From positions 1,240,001 through 1,304,000 of the forward strand of contig JAXQJY010000031.1 in the NCBI GenBank assembly GCA_037042185.1: a stretch of DNA of 64,000 bases, read 5' to 3'. Below, piece after piece: positions 10,311 to 22,664 of the stretch (position 1 is its first letter; the number at the start of each line of letters is the position of its first letter). The notes beneath the pieces are model-generated. The model worked only from the letters and a program-made list of their open reading frames with translations, had not been told where the DNA came from and made no database searches. The stretch comes from Sordariomycetes sp. S80-01Y (Eukaryota; Ascomycota; Sordariomycetes). Made by a program: the position numbers and the translations under genes.

Positions 10311-11912
10311 TCATGGGTTCTTTGAAGGTCCATTTCTCTCTTGAAGTGATGATTGGTCCCGGGCGTGCACGCCACTCGAGGTCGTGCTTTGGGGTTCAAG
10401 GAGCGGTATCACTTCGAGATTTCCAGAATCCTCACTCTGACGCTCGTTGTTTAGCGTTGCTGCCGACGCGCCTACCGTCATGTTCGTATCCTGGGGCCCC
10501 ATAGATGGAGATTGTAACCCAGCGTCGGCCAAGGTCTGCCACTTTGCAACCTCCTGCTTCATCCCTTCAAGTTCCTTCTGGAATCGTTTGCCGAAAACAT
10601 CGATGTAGTAAGTCGAGCCATTGTAGATGCTCCAAGAGAAGACGATCAGGAGAAAACCACCCGAGGCCCATCGACTGAGGAACCAAAGAGGGCAAGGGAT
10701 GATCGTTAGACAGGCATACGTGTACTGGATGAACATGAACGCCACCTCTTGCGAGCTCTCCGGCAGCGACAAGACCAACTTTCCAATCCAGGTCTTGGAG
10801 TAGGATTTTCTCAACCAAGTGAAAGAAGTCGGCCGGCCAGCCGCGATTTTCTCCCTTCGCCTGTAGACGATGAAGAAGTAGTAAGTGAGCTGCCAGCAAG
10901 CGTATGGAACAGTACTCCAAGCAAGCATGGAAAGAGTGTTGGCATATGCCGTCTTATCGCCGGGATCTGAGTTCCTGATAGTCCAAATTGCCGGGAACTT
11001 CTCCTCTTGCTGTTGAGGGTCAAGCAAGTGAACCACGCAGTGCAGTGTCGCGCAAGGCATGATGTGAATAAAAAGCGAGGTGACCTTATCAAAGCTGTGG
11101 AATACAAGAGAGTTGCGCCACATGATGATAGCCACAGCATTATTCCCAAAGGCCAGGCAGTACGCGGCGATGAAGAGTCGTTTTGAGCCGGGGAAGACCC
11201 ACAGACTGAGCGCCAGGAGGAAGTTGGTGAAGTAGCAGAGATCCGCGAGAAAGTAATGGTAGCCGCGCCGGTGGTACGTAAAGAATCTGATTGGCATGAA
11301 GTACAGTAACTGAGCAGTGTACCAGAGGTGGAAATATTGCGGGTAGCCGCCGATGAGATATCCACTGATGAAGATATTCATAACGCCGCAAATGAAAGAA
11401 ATCTTTTCGCGCGCACTGATGGCTTTCGTATCATTCCAATGTGTGCCGAGCTTATCCACGCGTCGTCGCATCTGACTCTTGTACCGTTCGAGCTGCTCGT
11501 CGGCCGAAGGAAGGCGATGTCGCCATTCTTCCACTACCCGGTCACGAGCACCCTGAGTTTTGGTCTTGAAGACATTTTTCGATCGACGCACTTTATCAGC
11601 TTGCGCTGAGAGGTTTCTCTGAAGCTTCTCGAGCTGTTGAGGCAGAGCGAAGTTGTCGAGGAGATCGAGCACGGTCAACCTGTCTAAGGGGGGCAAGGAG
11701 TCGAGGTCGTCTTGGTACGAGCTGCTCCCGGAGAACGAGTTGTTTCTTGAAAGTCCAGGGCTTCTTGTGGCGGACAGAGACGGCGAGATCGCATCCTCGG
11801 GCGGTGAGGAGCCCAGGAGGGAGCTGGAATCGTTGTCTGCTGTTTTCTCTCCATCCAACGGCGCAACATCGACGTTGGCCGGTATTGAGGCGGATTTGAC
11901 CTTGCGTTCCAT
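10311..11912 (-). CDS. GPC1: Glycerophosphocholine acyltransferase (DUF2838)
   Basis: A single exon of 533 aa. The N-terminal 150 residues are Ser-rich and then charged (RRRVDKLGTHWNDTK). Residues about 170-440 carry roughly eight hydrophobic helices with the family landmarks SGYLIGGYPQYFHLWYT, RRGYHYFLADLCYF and NNAVAIIMWRNSLVFHS, the last with the conserved His. These are typical of GPC1 (yeast YGR149W). The enzyme acylates glycerophosphocholine with acyl-CoA to make lysophosphatidylcholine for phosphatidylcholine remodelling, probably in the endoplasmic reticulum membrane. A short acidic and Ser-rich tail follows the last helix. The start ATG is the first in the frame, and the length is within the family range. 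Confidence 0.92.
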   Translation of the reverse strand: MERKVKSASIPANVDVAPLDGEKTADNDSSSLLGSSPPEDAISPSLSATRSPGLSRNNSFSGSSSYQDDLDSLPPLDRLTVLDLLDNFALPQQLEKLQRNLSAQADKVRRSKNVFKTKTQGARDRVVEEWRHRLPSADEQLERYKSQMRRRVDKLGTHWNDTKAISAREKISFICGVMNIFISGYLIGGYPQYFHLWYTAQLLYFMPIRFFTYHRRGYHYFLADLCYFTNFLLALSLWVFPGSKRLFIAAYCLAFGNNAVAIIMWRNSLVFHSFDKVTSLFIHIMPCATLHCVVHLLDPQQQEEKFPAIWTIRNSDPGDKTAYANTLSMLAWSTVPYACWQLTYYFFIVYRRREKIAAGRPTSFTWLRKSYSKTWIGKLVLSLPESSQEVAFMFIQYTYACLTIIPCPLWFLSRWASGGFLLIVFSWSIYNGSTYYIDVFGKRFQKELEGMKQEVAKWQTLADAGLQSPSMGPQDTNMTVGASAATLNNERQSEDSGNLEVIPLLEPQSTTSSGVHARDQSSLQERNGPSKNP

Positions 11913-13171
11913 GATGGCAATTGTAGCTCGAGCCGCCGCACTCGCAAGTCAACAGGTTGGGTACCACGAAGCCAGCTTGCGCAACTTATCGTGGGGAGGT
12001 TGCCGCGGTTCAGGTCAAGAGGCCGCCAGGGAGCGCTGGCCTTGCCGTTAAGAGAGATTCGCGAAAGATGAAGAACTCTTCAGAGAGTTGGCAGTAGGGC
12101 TGTTGGAGGCCTAGTGGTGAATGGTACCGCGGGGCCAAAGTAATCAGGAGGCACTTCAATGAGGCGGACGGGACCCTGCGCTTGGGTCCTGAGGTTGTTT
12201 AGATCTCTCTCATGCCAGCTTCGCACTGTGCCAGCTAGCTCTACGTGATCAACGAGCGCTGAGCAGTCCGAGCCCTAGATTTGGCGCTAACCTGCACATT
12301 TTATTCTGTCGGCACTTGGCTGTGGGGTCGGCTGTCTGTCGATCACGGGGTCCGCCCGCCGCCCATCACTTGTCAAGCTTGTGTCCGAAGTAAGCGACGC
12401 ACCCTTGCCTGGATCTAGAAGAGCAAACAAGTCACGTTGTAAACAAGCAGAGCACCAACCAATAGCAATCTATCCGGAACCATCTCAGGTGCACTACGCA
12501 GTATATTAACTTGATGGGCGCTTGACACAGAGGCATTCTGGTCTCAGCAGCACAATAAGCAAAGGCCGCCCAGTCGAAACCGAAAGAGACGAACGGTTGG
12601 ATGCTTCTGGCTTTTGGGGAATGCCGCGGACTCCGCATTTCAAATCATGCTGGAAAGATTGTGAGCATCGTGGTTTTGGTGTGCACGAGTTGCCAATTCT
12701 CAGGTTGAATCAGATGGCGTCATTTGCCCATGTGGGCAAGTTGGGCAACCCAGCTTTGGCTCATACTGTGCGCAACTCTCAGATAGTACTGTCCTTATCG
12801 GGCGACTGGGGAATTGAAACGAACGCGTCGCGTTGCTTCCGGGCGACCGCCGGTCAACGCGCATCACGTAAAGCATCACCAGCTGGATCTGCGCCAACCA
12901 ATATACCCGTTCGCACAGTGCCTTGGGGACTCACCATTCTACGTCTGCACGCGCTCCTTGTACATCCTTTCGAAGTCGTGCAATTGGACTCCCGAGACGC
13001 ACATCGATCATCGCATTGCCAATAACGCCATACGGCCCCGCCATCCGCGCGACGACCACGTTCGACTGGGTTTCGCGCGCGATTATCGCCAGTGTGCCCC
13101 TCCTATAAGCATTGCGCACATCACAGGAAGCATTTGACGGTCGCCGCGCCGAAGCGCGCTGGGTTGCTAGG
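11913..13171. promoter_or_regulatory. Divergent intergenic region (GPC1 / SMC1)
   Basis: About 1.26 kb lie between head-to-head genes. The longest plus ORF (12522-13025) has no domain and unlike-coding composition. No gene is supported. Both promoters should lie here. Confidence 0.5.
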
Positions 13172-16100
13172 ATGGGGAAGCTGATTCGCTTGGAGTTGTT
13201 CAGTCAGTCTCTGATGGTTACTATCATTTCGACGCGACGCTAACAAGCCAGACTTTAAGTCCTACAAGGGACACCATACGCTTCTGTTTGGCGATTCTTA
13301 CTTCACTTCCATCATCGGGCCCAATGGATCCGGTAAATCCAACTCGTAAGTCGCTCGAAACGATTGTTGTGTGCCTTTGTTAATGTTGTCTAGTATGGAC
13401 GCCATCTCCTTCGTCCTCGGCATTAAATCCTCACAGCTTCGGTCGGCGCATTTGAAAGACCTCGTGTATCGAGGGCGTGTCCTGAAGACATCCAAAATCA
13501 ACGACGATGGCTCGGTCGACGCCGAGGCGCGGGCAGCGGTCAACGGGGCCGAGAAGGCCTCCAAAGGAGACCCGAAGACTGCTTGGGTTATGGCTGTCTA
13601 TGAAGATGATGCGGGAGAAGAGCAACATTGGAGGCGGTCAATAACCAATCAAGGTTCGAGCGAATACCGCATCAACGACCGCATCGTCACTGCTCAGCAG
13701 TATAATGAAGGGTTGGAAAGAGAAAACATTCTTATCAAAGCTCGGAACTTTCTTGTGTTCCAGGGTGACGTCGAGGCCATTGCCTCGCAATCCCCTCAGG
13801 ATTTGACTCGCCTGGTAGAGCAAATATCCGGTAGCCTGGAATACAAGGCTGAATACGAAAAGCTGCAGGTACATGCAGAACAAGCTGCTGAGAATCAGAA
13901 CTTCCAGCTTCACCGGCGTCGCGGCATCAATGCTGAGATCAAGCAATATCGCGAGCAGAAGAGGGAGGCCGACAATTTCCAGAAAAAGACAGAGGAGAAA
14001 GACGCAGCGATCGTCACCCACACCTTGTGGAAATTGTATCATTTCCAGAAGGCAATGGACGAGTCGAAAGACGCCATCCAGACGCATCAAGACGAGCTCA
14101 AGGAGATGCGGCGGAATGTTGAGCAGTTCGAGAAGCGCCTAGACCACGCCCGAAAGGACCACAATGCTGCAGCTAAGCAAGTGTCGCAGATTGAGAAAGA
14201 CATCAAATGGAAAGAACGAAGCATTGAGGATAAGGAGAACTCGATCATACCGTTCGACGAAAAGATTGCCCAGACGACGAAGCAGTTGGAGCAAACCCAG
14301 TCTCGCATCGAAAAAGTCAAGCAGCAGAGAGACGAAAAGGCCGCCACTGTTGACAAGGTCACCAAGAATATTGAGAGTGTCACCAAGGCTGAAAAGATTT
14401 TCGAAAAGGACGTCCAGGAGCAGATGAAGAAACAAGGCAGGCAGATCAGCGACGCCGACCGTAAAGAGTACAACACACTTCGTGCCAAGGCCACAGCTCA
14501 GTCTGCTTCTAACATTGACGCATTGGAGGGCTTGGAACGTACAAAGAAGGCTGACGAAGTCACTGCCAACAACCTGAGGAGCAAAGTCGAAAGTATCGAG
14601 GCCGCCATAGATAAGAACGAGACCGAGCTTGCAACTATCGCCGACCAAAAGGCTGCAGCACAAGCTATGTCGACGGAGCTCGCGAGCACAGTTGCCTCCA
14701 AGAAGAAGGAATTCAGTGCTCTGCAATCGGAGCGAGTTAAGGCGAACCAGAAGCGCACAGAGTTGGAAGAGAAACTCGAAGACGTAGCCCGCAAACTAAG
14801 GGAAGCCGACGATGGGCAACGCCAGAATGCCAAGGAGACTCGGACGAAAGAAATGGTAACGGCCCTCAAACGCATATTTCCCGGCGTCCACGGTCGCGTC
14901 GGTGAGCTCTGCAAGCCGAAGCAGAAGAAGTTCGAAGAAGCTGTCATTGTCGCTCTTGGGAGGAATTTCGATTCTGTGGTTGTCGACACCGAAAAGGTGG
15001 GCAGTGACTGCATTGCATATCTCCGCGAGCAGCGTTTCCCGACAATGACTTTCATTCCCCTGGACAATATCAAAGTCCCAGCTGTCAACACCGCCGTCAA
15101 GAGCTTCAATGGCGCAAGACTGACAATCGAGACCATAAGTTTCGACTCATCTTTCGAGCGTGCAATCGCGTACGCTTGTGGCAACTCGATCGTTTGTGAT
15201 ACGCTCGATATTGCCAAGCACATCTGCTACACCAAGAAAACACATGTTGAAGCCGTTACATTGGAGGGCTTTGTCATCTCTGAAAGCGGAACGATGACTG
15301 GAGGTCGAGGACAAGAGTCGAAGGCAAATAAGCGCAAATTTGAAGAAGCCGACGTCCAGAACCTTCAGAAAATAGCAGACAAGCTGAAGAATGATATCCA
15401 GCGACTACCCAAGGCGGATCGACGCGGAACAACTGAAGAAAGCCTGCAGACAGACCTTGCTCAACTTGGACGACAGTTAGCCGCTGTCAAGGACGAGTTG
15501 GACATCTTCGCCAAGAATCATCAGAGCAAAAAACGCGAGCTTGATAGCCACAAGAAACAACTGAAGGAGCTTCAGCCCAAATATCAAGACAAATCTGCAG
15601 AGCTCGACAGAGTTGCCGCGCAAGTCCAAAAATACAGGGACGCCATTAGCAAGGTTGAGGATAAGGTCTTCGCCAGCTTCTGCTCAAAGCTTGGCTACAG
15701 TGATATCCGTGCGTACGATGCCTCACAGGGCAAATTCGAGCAGGAGATGGCGGAGAAGCGCAGCGAGTTTGACGTGCAGAAGAGGAGACTCCAAGGTCGA
15801 CTAGATTGGGAAGCGTCGCAACACAGGAGCTTAGAGTCGCGAATCAAGAAAGCCCAGGAAACTATTCGCAATCTTCAGAAGGATATCAAGTCTTTCACCG
15901 ACCAGAAGAAGGAGATCGAGGAGGCACTCCGCGAGGACGAAGCTGAACTCGAGGCTCTTCGCGACACGCTGGATCAGTACAAAGAGGAATTGAACGACCG
16001 GTCGCAAAAGGTGAATTTGGCCAAAGCTGAACTCCAAAAACGAAGCAAGGGCATCGACAGCCGCCTGAAAGAAATCACGCAATTGGAGGCTGAGGTTCAG

Positions 16101-17136
16101 AAGAACGGGTCGAGCAAGGCGGGCCTGTTGCGCAGATGTCGTCTTGAGCAAATTCAAGTTCCTCTGATCGGTGGCAACTTAGACAATCTCCCTCAAGAGG
16201 ACGACCTCATTAGGCAGGAGGCTGATGCAATGGATATTGACAACGAAGAAGGCGACGAGGAACTAATGGATATGGCCATGGACGATCACGGCATCGAGAT
16301 TGATTTTGATGGCCTTGATGATAATCTAAAGGAGGTGAGTGTGTTCCGGAACACCTGAACGAATATTGAACTGACTTGTGTAGTCTGGAGGGCCCGAGTT
16401 GGAGGAGAAGCTATCGGAGAAGATATCCTCACTCACCGCGGAACTGGAGAAATTGAATCCCAACATGCGGGCCATGGAGCGACTCGAGAGTGTTGAAGCC
16501 AGGCTCAAGCAGACTGACCAAGAATACGAAGACTCCAAAACAGCGGCGCATGTTGCCAAGGAGGCTTTCAAAGAGGTCAAGGACAAGCGGTATGAGCTGT
16601 TCAACAAAGCTTTCACGCACATTCAGGAGCAAATTACATTCGTCTACAAGGATCTCACCCGATCAGAAGCCTACCCTCTGGGCGGTCAAGCGTATCTCGA
16701 CATCGAAGAGGACACGGATATGCCGTACCTGTCTGGTATCAAGTATCACGCAATGCCGCCTCTGAAACGCTTCAGGGACATGGAGCACTTGTCGGGCGGT
16801 GAGAAGACAATGGCTGCCTTGGCGCTGTTGTTTGCTATCCACAGCTACCAGCCTAGCCCTTTCTTTGTTCTAGACGAGGTCGACGCGGCGCTCGACAATG
16901 CCAACGTTGACAAGATTAAGAAGTATATCCGTGAGCACGCCGGCCCTGGTATGCAATTTGTGGTCATCAGCTTGAAGACCGGTCTCTTCCAGGACAGCGA
17001 GAGCTTGGTGGGTGTGTACAGAGACCAGGAGGTCAACAGCTCAAAGACCCTCACATTGGATGTAAGTGTCAGCCCACAATCGTTTTGCCAAAGAATTGAA
17101 GCTTATGATCATTTACAGCTTCGAAAGTATACGTAG
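13172..17136 (+). CDS. SMC1: Cohesin ATPase subunit SMC1
   Basis: Five exons (13172-13202, 13252-13345, 13394-16334, 16384-17061, 17119-17136) give 1253 aa, the usual SMC1 length. The N-terminus MGKLIRLELFNFKSYKG is assembled across intron 1. Walker A (GPNGSGKS) is at 33-40 and is split from the next exon just after it. Two long coiled coils flank a hinge at about 530-680, which includes the Gly-rich segment SGTMTGGRGQ. The ABC signature LSGGEKT is at 1158 and Walker B (FFVLDE) ends at Asp1186/Glu1187. The last exon is only 18 nt and encodes LRKYT plus the stop. SMC1 pairs with SMC3 at the hinge and is closed by the kleisin, holding sister chromatids together. Confidence 0.96.
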
Positions 17137-17957
17137 GCTGCGCCAAGGTGCAGGAGCAGGGTGGATATTGAATCACTAAGGACTGTGAGGCGCTTGGACT
17201 GTATTGTCAGGAGGCAATTGCTTGAACAGGGCATGGATGCGGGTGACCGGTGAGATGTTGATGACAACCTGGAAACTCAGTAACTACTACTCGGTAGGTA
17301 GTAGTAATCTCCGAATGCTACGTCGACTTTTCCACATTTATCAATCGCGATGAAGACAGCACTTGAACTGGGTGAACGTAAAATGTGCCCATCCCGAGTG
17401 GCAATACTTCCGATTCAATGCTTGTTAGTTCGCTCTCTCAGTTGCCTGACTTGTAGTGCTGGAGCCTTGCGCCGTACAATTCTAGCGCACGGACCACTCC
17501 AAACAGGCTTCATCCCACCAGCCTCATGCGCCGACATCGTTTCAATCCGTCTACAAACAACATTGAGCGTCGCCCATGCCGCCAAGCTCGCCGCAAAACC
17601 ATTTATACGTTCGGCGTACATCGAGGACACTGCCGCTTGGATACTGATGGCCAAGTGTCTAACGCGCACCACAAATAGCACCATGATGGTCTAGACCTAT
17701 CAGACTTCGATTCAGCAAAGGGACAATGCGCCATCTGATCTTCGTCCCAACTCGAGCTTCCCCTGCGTCCTGTCCCAGCGACAAAGTCTTTTCCTGCCGC
17801 CTGTTTCCGCCCTCGAAACCATCTACGTGACCTATATATTCCCGACCGTCGGCCCTCCGTGCCAGCGCTTGCATCGAAGCAACCGCTCCCTACGACGCCA
17901 ACGAGATACACAACGCGTCTTCGAATCAGGTCGAGTCACCTCGGCGTTATAATTACG
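17137..17957. other. Intergenic region upstream of TFA1
   Basis: No gene is supported. A small inverted repeat (TACTACT / AGTAGTA, 17285-17306) lies just past the SMC1 end. An AT-rich TATATA stretch occurs near 17833, about 120 bp before the TFA1 start, and is a weak promoter candidate. Confidence 0.45.
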
Positions 17958-19350
17958 ATGGATCTCGCCGTGACTCTGGTTAAGTCGGTCATGCGTGCGT
18001 TCTACCAGCCGCGTGAGATCCTCGTCATCGACGCCCTGATTCTCCACGAAGCGTATGTCTGGGGTCCTCAGACGGATAATTGCATATGCTAACGGCCTGT
18101 AAAGTCTTCGCGATGATGACCTTAGTTACCTCATGCAGGTGAACAACAAGGATTTGCACAAAATCTGTGGGAAACTAAGGGAAGATCGGTTCTTGGTCAC
18201 GTACGCATTCGGATTCCCTCAATTCTACTCCGTGACTAACAATGAACGCAGACATACGAGACCAGAGGCTCGGGAGGGCGTTCCTGGTGGTCGACCGATC
18301 AATAAGACTTGGTACTACATCAACTACAGACATACGATCGATGCTATCAAGTGGCGGGTGTACAACATTGACAAAGAAGTCCAAGGAACTGCCATCCAGG
18401 TCGACGAGAAAAAGGAATATTTCTGCCATCATTGCAAAGCCGAGTGGTCTCAGATGGAAGTACTTGATCACTCTAGTCCACAAGGCTTTCTATGTCACCG
18501 CTGCAACCATGTCTTGACATTCGAAAAGGATCGAAATCCCACGGGGCACGAGCAGTCAACACGGTTGAACGATCAGTTCAAGTTCATCACAGAGCTGCTT
18601 CAAAAAATTGACACAGTACGCATCGACGAATGCAATTTCGACAAGGCGCTGGCGAAGCAACGACCGGTCAAGCGCGACGCTACGAACCAACGCATGGAAA
18701 CTGTGGCGATCGACACCGTCTCCAAGCCTATGGCTGTGAAAGGTCTCACCAACATCGGCCCACAGTCAATTAATGTCAACATCTCGACCGCCGAGGGGCA
18801 GACGGAGGCTGAAAAAGAAGCAGAACGAGCTCGGAAAGAGCAGGCTGCAAAGCAAAACGCCTTGCCATCCTGGATGCTGCAGAGTACTGTTTCGGGAGAG
18901 TCGTTCGCCGGGGCTAACCCTGCAACTTCTGTGCCAGTGACCAAAAAGGAGGAGCAGGACGTCAAAAAAGACACTAAAGTTGAAGCCGGCGACGCTGGTA
19001 ACCCAGCAATCGACGACATATTTGAGAAGTTGAAAGCAGAGCAGGCCGCCGAACGTGCGCGAGAAGAAATGGGCGTTGAGCATTCAGATTCAGAGGGAGA
19101 TGAAGATGAGGGCGAGTTCGAGGATGTGCCGACTGGAATCAACTCGAGCAGGAATACGACTAGTACGCCTAATATAAAGCGCGAGGCCTCCGGAGAGCCA
19201 TCGCGTAGCGGTGATAGTTCGGATGAGAGGACGACGAAAAGGGTCAAGATTGAGCCGGAGGTCAAAAGTGAAACGAATAGCAAGGCCCTCGACTCTGGGG
19301 AGCCTAGCGATGAGGACGATGATGAAGAGTTGGAGTTCGAAGACGTCTGA
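17958..19350 (+). CDS. TFA1: TFIIE alpha subunit
   Basis: Three exons (17958-18052, 18105-18200, 18252-19350) give 429 aa. Residues 1-100 form the winged-helix TFIIE domain (LVKSVMRAFYQPREILVIDALI, LSYLMQVNNKDLHKICGKLREDRFL). A C4 zinc ribbon follows at Cys122, Cys125, Cys145 and Cys148. The C-terminal half is charged with two acidic blocks, as in yeast Tfa1. Intron 2 (51 nt, GTACGC..GCAG) is a multiple of three and contains no stop. Splicing it joins LVT to HTRPE, which matches the family. TFIIE recruits and stimulates TFIIH at the RNA polymerase II pre-initiation complex. Confidence 0.95.
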
Positions 19351-19754
19351 GTAGCATGGCAATGCGCTGCATAGATCACATAGAGCCTGGAACTGCCAAT
19401 TGCAGTTTTGTCGGACAATCTTAAGCCCCCAATCTGCCGCCGCCCGTGTCTGTGGTGGGTGCCGTTGAATCCCGTCATAGACGTCAGGTCAGGTGTACGT
19501 TGTCGCTCACGTGCTTCGAGAAGTGAGATCATCACGATTGGACCTCACAGACCTTGGTCCGCGGCCGCATTTGCGAACCCAGCTTTTGATCAATGAGACA
19601 AGACATCTCAATCCAACACTGGTGATCCTGGCCCACCGAACGTTGACGCAATTCTTCACCAGCATCATGAATGTTGGAGAGCACGATGACGAATGGTACA
19701 TCGGCCGTACCGGGAGACCACAAAAAGCAGTTAGAGTAGTCACCAGCCGCCGCG
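19351..19754. promoter_or_regulatory. Intergenic region, TFA1 to POL4
   Basis: About 400 bp between tandem genes. It must hold the TFA1 terminator and the POL4 promoter. No clear element was recognised. Confidence 0.45.
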
Positions 19755-21589
19755 ATGAGCATTGAGTTTCCTCCGCTGTTCATTCTCTCGACAAACCTGC
19801 CGGCATCCGAGCTTCATTCACTTGAAGAGCGCATCGATAATTTAACGTGGGATCCCACTGAGGCTGAGATCATCGTGGGGAAGATCACCCGCAGGGAGCG
19901 TGCTCTGTTTGAGCTGCGAAGATTGAAGATCACTACGGACGAAATACGGACGAACGACGATCAGACTAGCAAGGGAAATCAGAAGTCCGACGGTGAGGAA
20001 CGCCCACCGAAGCGGCGGAGAACAGTCGAATGTGAGGGGGCCGTCGAGCACGTCAATGGCTCATGCGATGGCGAGGGGGGTGATGCCGCGGGTCCCGGGA
20101 TCATCAAAGTGGTGAAGCTGGAGTGGCTTACAAATTCTTTGATAGAGGGCACCCCGCTCCCTCTTGGGAACTATCTTCTTTATCAAGGCCAGCGAGCCTC
20201 TGAGCCTCGACCTGCTGGAAAACCCTCGAGGAGGTCTCCGAACCCGGCCTTTGGCAGTCAGACTCGCCATGCACGTGCCGGATCTCAAAGACCTGCGCTT
20301 CTTCACGAAACAACTTCCGAGCATGATGTGCAGTTGCCGCCAGTGCCAGACTTTTTGCACAACACATACTCTTGCGAACGACCAACACCCGTGGACACGC
20401 CCAATGCGGAGTTCATTGAGCAGCTGAAGGAGGTGCGAAAGTTGAGGCTTTTGCAAGGTGACCAAATTGGTGTGAGAGCATACTCTACGTCCATAGCAGC
20501 TTTGGCAGCCTACCCTCATGCTGTCCAAAGCTCGTTCGGCAAGGCCCCTCCTCCCCTTGCCTACACTTACACTTCTGTTACTAACAACCACTCAGAAGTC
20601 TCGCGCCTGCCAGGCTGCGGCACTAAGATCGCCCAAGTTTGGCAGCAGTGGAAAGAAACCGGTCACCTGAACGAGGTTGTTGAGGGTCACAAGGACGCCA
20701 AGCTCTCTGTCCTCAAGCAGTTTTACGACATCTGGGGCGTTGGTGACACGACTGCACGCGACTTGTACGCAAAGGGTACGTACTGAAGCTGCAGCTCTCC
20801 CCCGTCGAGAGCTAATAAATGGGTGTTGCAGGCTATCGAGACCTAGATGACTTGATTGAGTTCTCCTGGAACAGCCTCAGTCGCGTCCAGCAGATCGGTG
20901 TAAAGTACTACGATGAGTTCAAGCTCAAGATTCCTCGCCTCGAGGTCGAGGAAATCGCAAACGTTATTCTGTCGCATGCCCGCAAGATTGATGATGGCTT
21001 CCAGATGACCATCGTGGGCGGCTACAGACGTGGCAAGGCGGACAGTGGAGATGTCGACGTTATTCTCAGCCATCCAGACGAGTCGCAGACCTTGAATTTC
21101 GTTGAGAAGATGGTCAGAGCCCTCGAAAAGAGTCGCTATATCACACACACCTTGACCATGTCTACTAAGAATAGCGAGCGAGGCCAAACTCCGCTTCCTT
21201 GGAAGGGTGAAGGGGGCCGCGGCTCAGGCTTCGACACATTGGACAAGGCATTGGTGGTCTGGCAGGATCCGGCAAGGGGAAACGCGCCGCACCGAAGAGT
21301 CGATATTATTGTCAGTCCATGGAAGACAGTAGGCTGCGCAGTACTGGGATGGAGTGGAGGGACAACTTTTCAACGCGATATTCGACGATACTGCAAGGCG
21401 AAGAAGAACCTCAAGTTCGACAGCAGCGGAGTACGGAACAGAGGCCACGGGCATTGGGTAGACCTCGAGGGTGCCGATCCAAACTCATCAACGGCGAAGC
21501 CAGCCGCGGACATGGAGACTGCGGAGCGGAGGGTATTTGACGGTCTGGGACTCCAGTGGAGGCCCCCAAACGAACGATGCACCGGATGA
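19755..21589 (+). CDS. POL4: X-family DNA polymerase (pol lambda/Pol4 type)
   Basis: Two exons (19755-20775 and 20832-21589) give 592 aa. A divergent BRCT-like region occupies about residues 1-145, with VVKLEWLTNSL as its last helix, followed by a Ser/Pro linker. The 8-kDa domain has a helix-hairpin-helix at LPGCGTKIA, and a second one, IWGVGDTTARDLY, sits just before the intron. The catalytic palm has GGYRRGK with metal-binding Asp414 and Asp416, and the third Asp at 498 in RVDII. The C-terminal thumb ends near GLQWRPPNER. The enzyme fills gaps in base excision repair and non-homologous end joining. BRCT plus two hairpins favours pol lambda over pol beta. Confidence 0.93.
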
Positions 21590-22143
21590 CGCTCAAGGAC
21601 ACTGACACTCAAACCCGGCAGCCAGTAGTCAATGCTGACCTACGGATTTTCGGAGCAACTCATGGCCCCTCAGGGGTCAAGGTGGGGGACGTGTCATGAC
21701 GGTTTCGCACGACGATGACCGGGACGACAAAGAGACACCCTGCCGACAAGCCGGAGATGGAGGTTGGTGGAGCCCAATAGCTGTCTTCAGTCTTCGGTCT
21801 GGATACATATGCTTACTCCATATTGATAAGCACCTTTGGCAATTGCCAAAAAGGTTGCGACGGGATTCAATACCTGGGGGTCGGAAAGCTCCTTTGAGGG
21901 CGGCCCGCGGTGGAATATATTCGCCCGGCCCCGCACTCTGGCTGCAGGTACTCGAAATCCGCGGCGGACTTTGAGGTTAGGGCGACAAAAAGAAAACACC
22001 CCAATTCCGACATTGCGGCGACTTGCATCTCCCTGCCGGGTTATGAAGGCAAGAAGAACGAAATTCGGCTGATGGAAAGGCCAGGAATGTTGGCGAAAGA
22101 TGTTTACATAGGCGTCACGAGTTCAAGACCATGGTTCTCACTT

Positions 22144-22159
22144 TACTTCGTACGAAGTA
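22144..22159. repeat. Perfect 16-bp palindrome
   Basis: TACTTCGTACGAAGTA reads the same on both strands. It lies about 500 bp before the MAPEG-gene ATG. It could be a dimeric transcription-factor site, but no factor is assigned. Confidence 0.6.
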
Positions 22160-22491
22160 TGCTTATTGAAGGCAAGGGCGAGATTGCAGAATTCGGCAGC
22201 CACTGCGCACGTAAGCCAGGTCAAGTGGTGATTTCAGCATGAATGATCGGGTCCATGAAGCAGTGGACTGCGGAGTTTGCCCCTTGTTATGAGCTGCGCA
22301 AGCTTCGTCATGCCTTGCATTGCCGAGCAGTACCTCAAGGTGGAACGACAGGAGCGTCGCCATCGCGCCCTTCTCGGAGTACCATTGGGGCTGGTGGTAG
22401 CAGCCTGAGGCCCAAGTTAAGGCATCGGCCCCAACTAACGCACCCTACCCGGTAAAGATGATGGAACAGGACGGGCGGATCCATTCCGGAA

Positions 22492-22499
22492 TATAAAAG
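22492..22499 (+). promoter_or_regulatory. TATA box candidate
   Basis: TATAAAAG lies 166-173 bp upstream of the MAPEG-gene ATG, a suitable distance if the 5' UTR is about 130 nt. It is the clearest TATA-like element I noticed before a start codon here. Confidence 0.45.
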
Positions 22500-22664
22500 C
22501 CACGAGGAGCCGAGCGGAAGGACACCTAAAGTACGCTACCTACCTACCACCTTAGCTCAGCAGCAAGCAGCGATTCGAATCCGCGAAGATTTCATCGCAA
22601 TATCACAACCGCTTCCTTCATTTACGGAACCTCACATAACGCCCTCAACGCCACAGCATTCGCA

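Larger units (their letters stand above)
21590..22664. promoter_or_regulatory. Intergenic region, POL4 to MAPEG gene
   Basis: About 1.07 kb with no supported gene. It contains a perfect 16-bp palindrome (22144-22159), a TATA-like box (22492-22499) and short TACC repeats near 22540. Confidence 0.5.

Noticed and set aside
12522-13025. 167-aa plus-strand ORF upstream of SMC1
   Set aside because: No domain, no splice partners and uneven composition; it overlaps equally long ORFs in other frames.
22540-22600. tRNA-like words (AGCTCAGC and GATTCGAATCC)
   Set aside because: The D-like and T-like words are too close together, there is no anticodon stem or acceptor stem, and the region lies between a TATA box and the MAPEG start.
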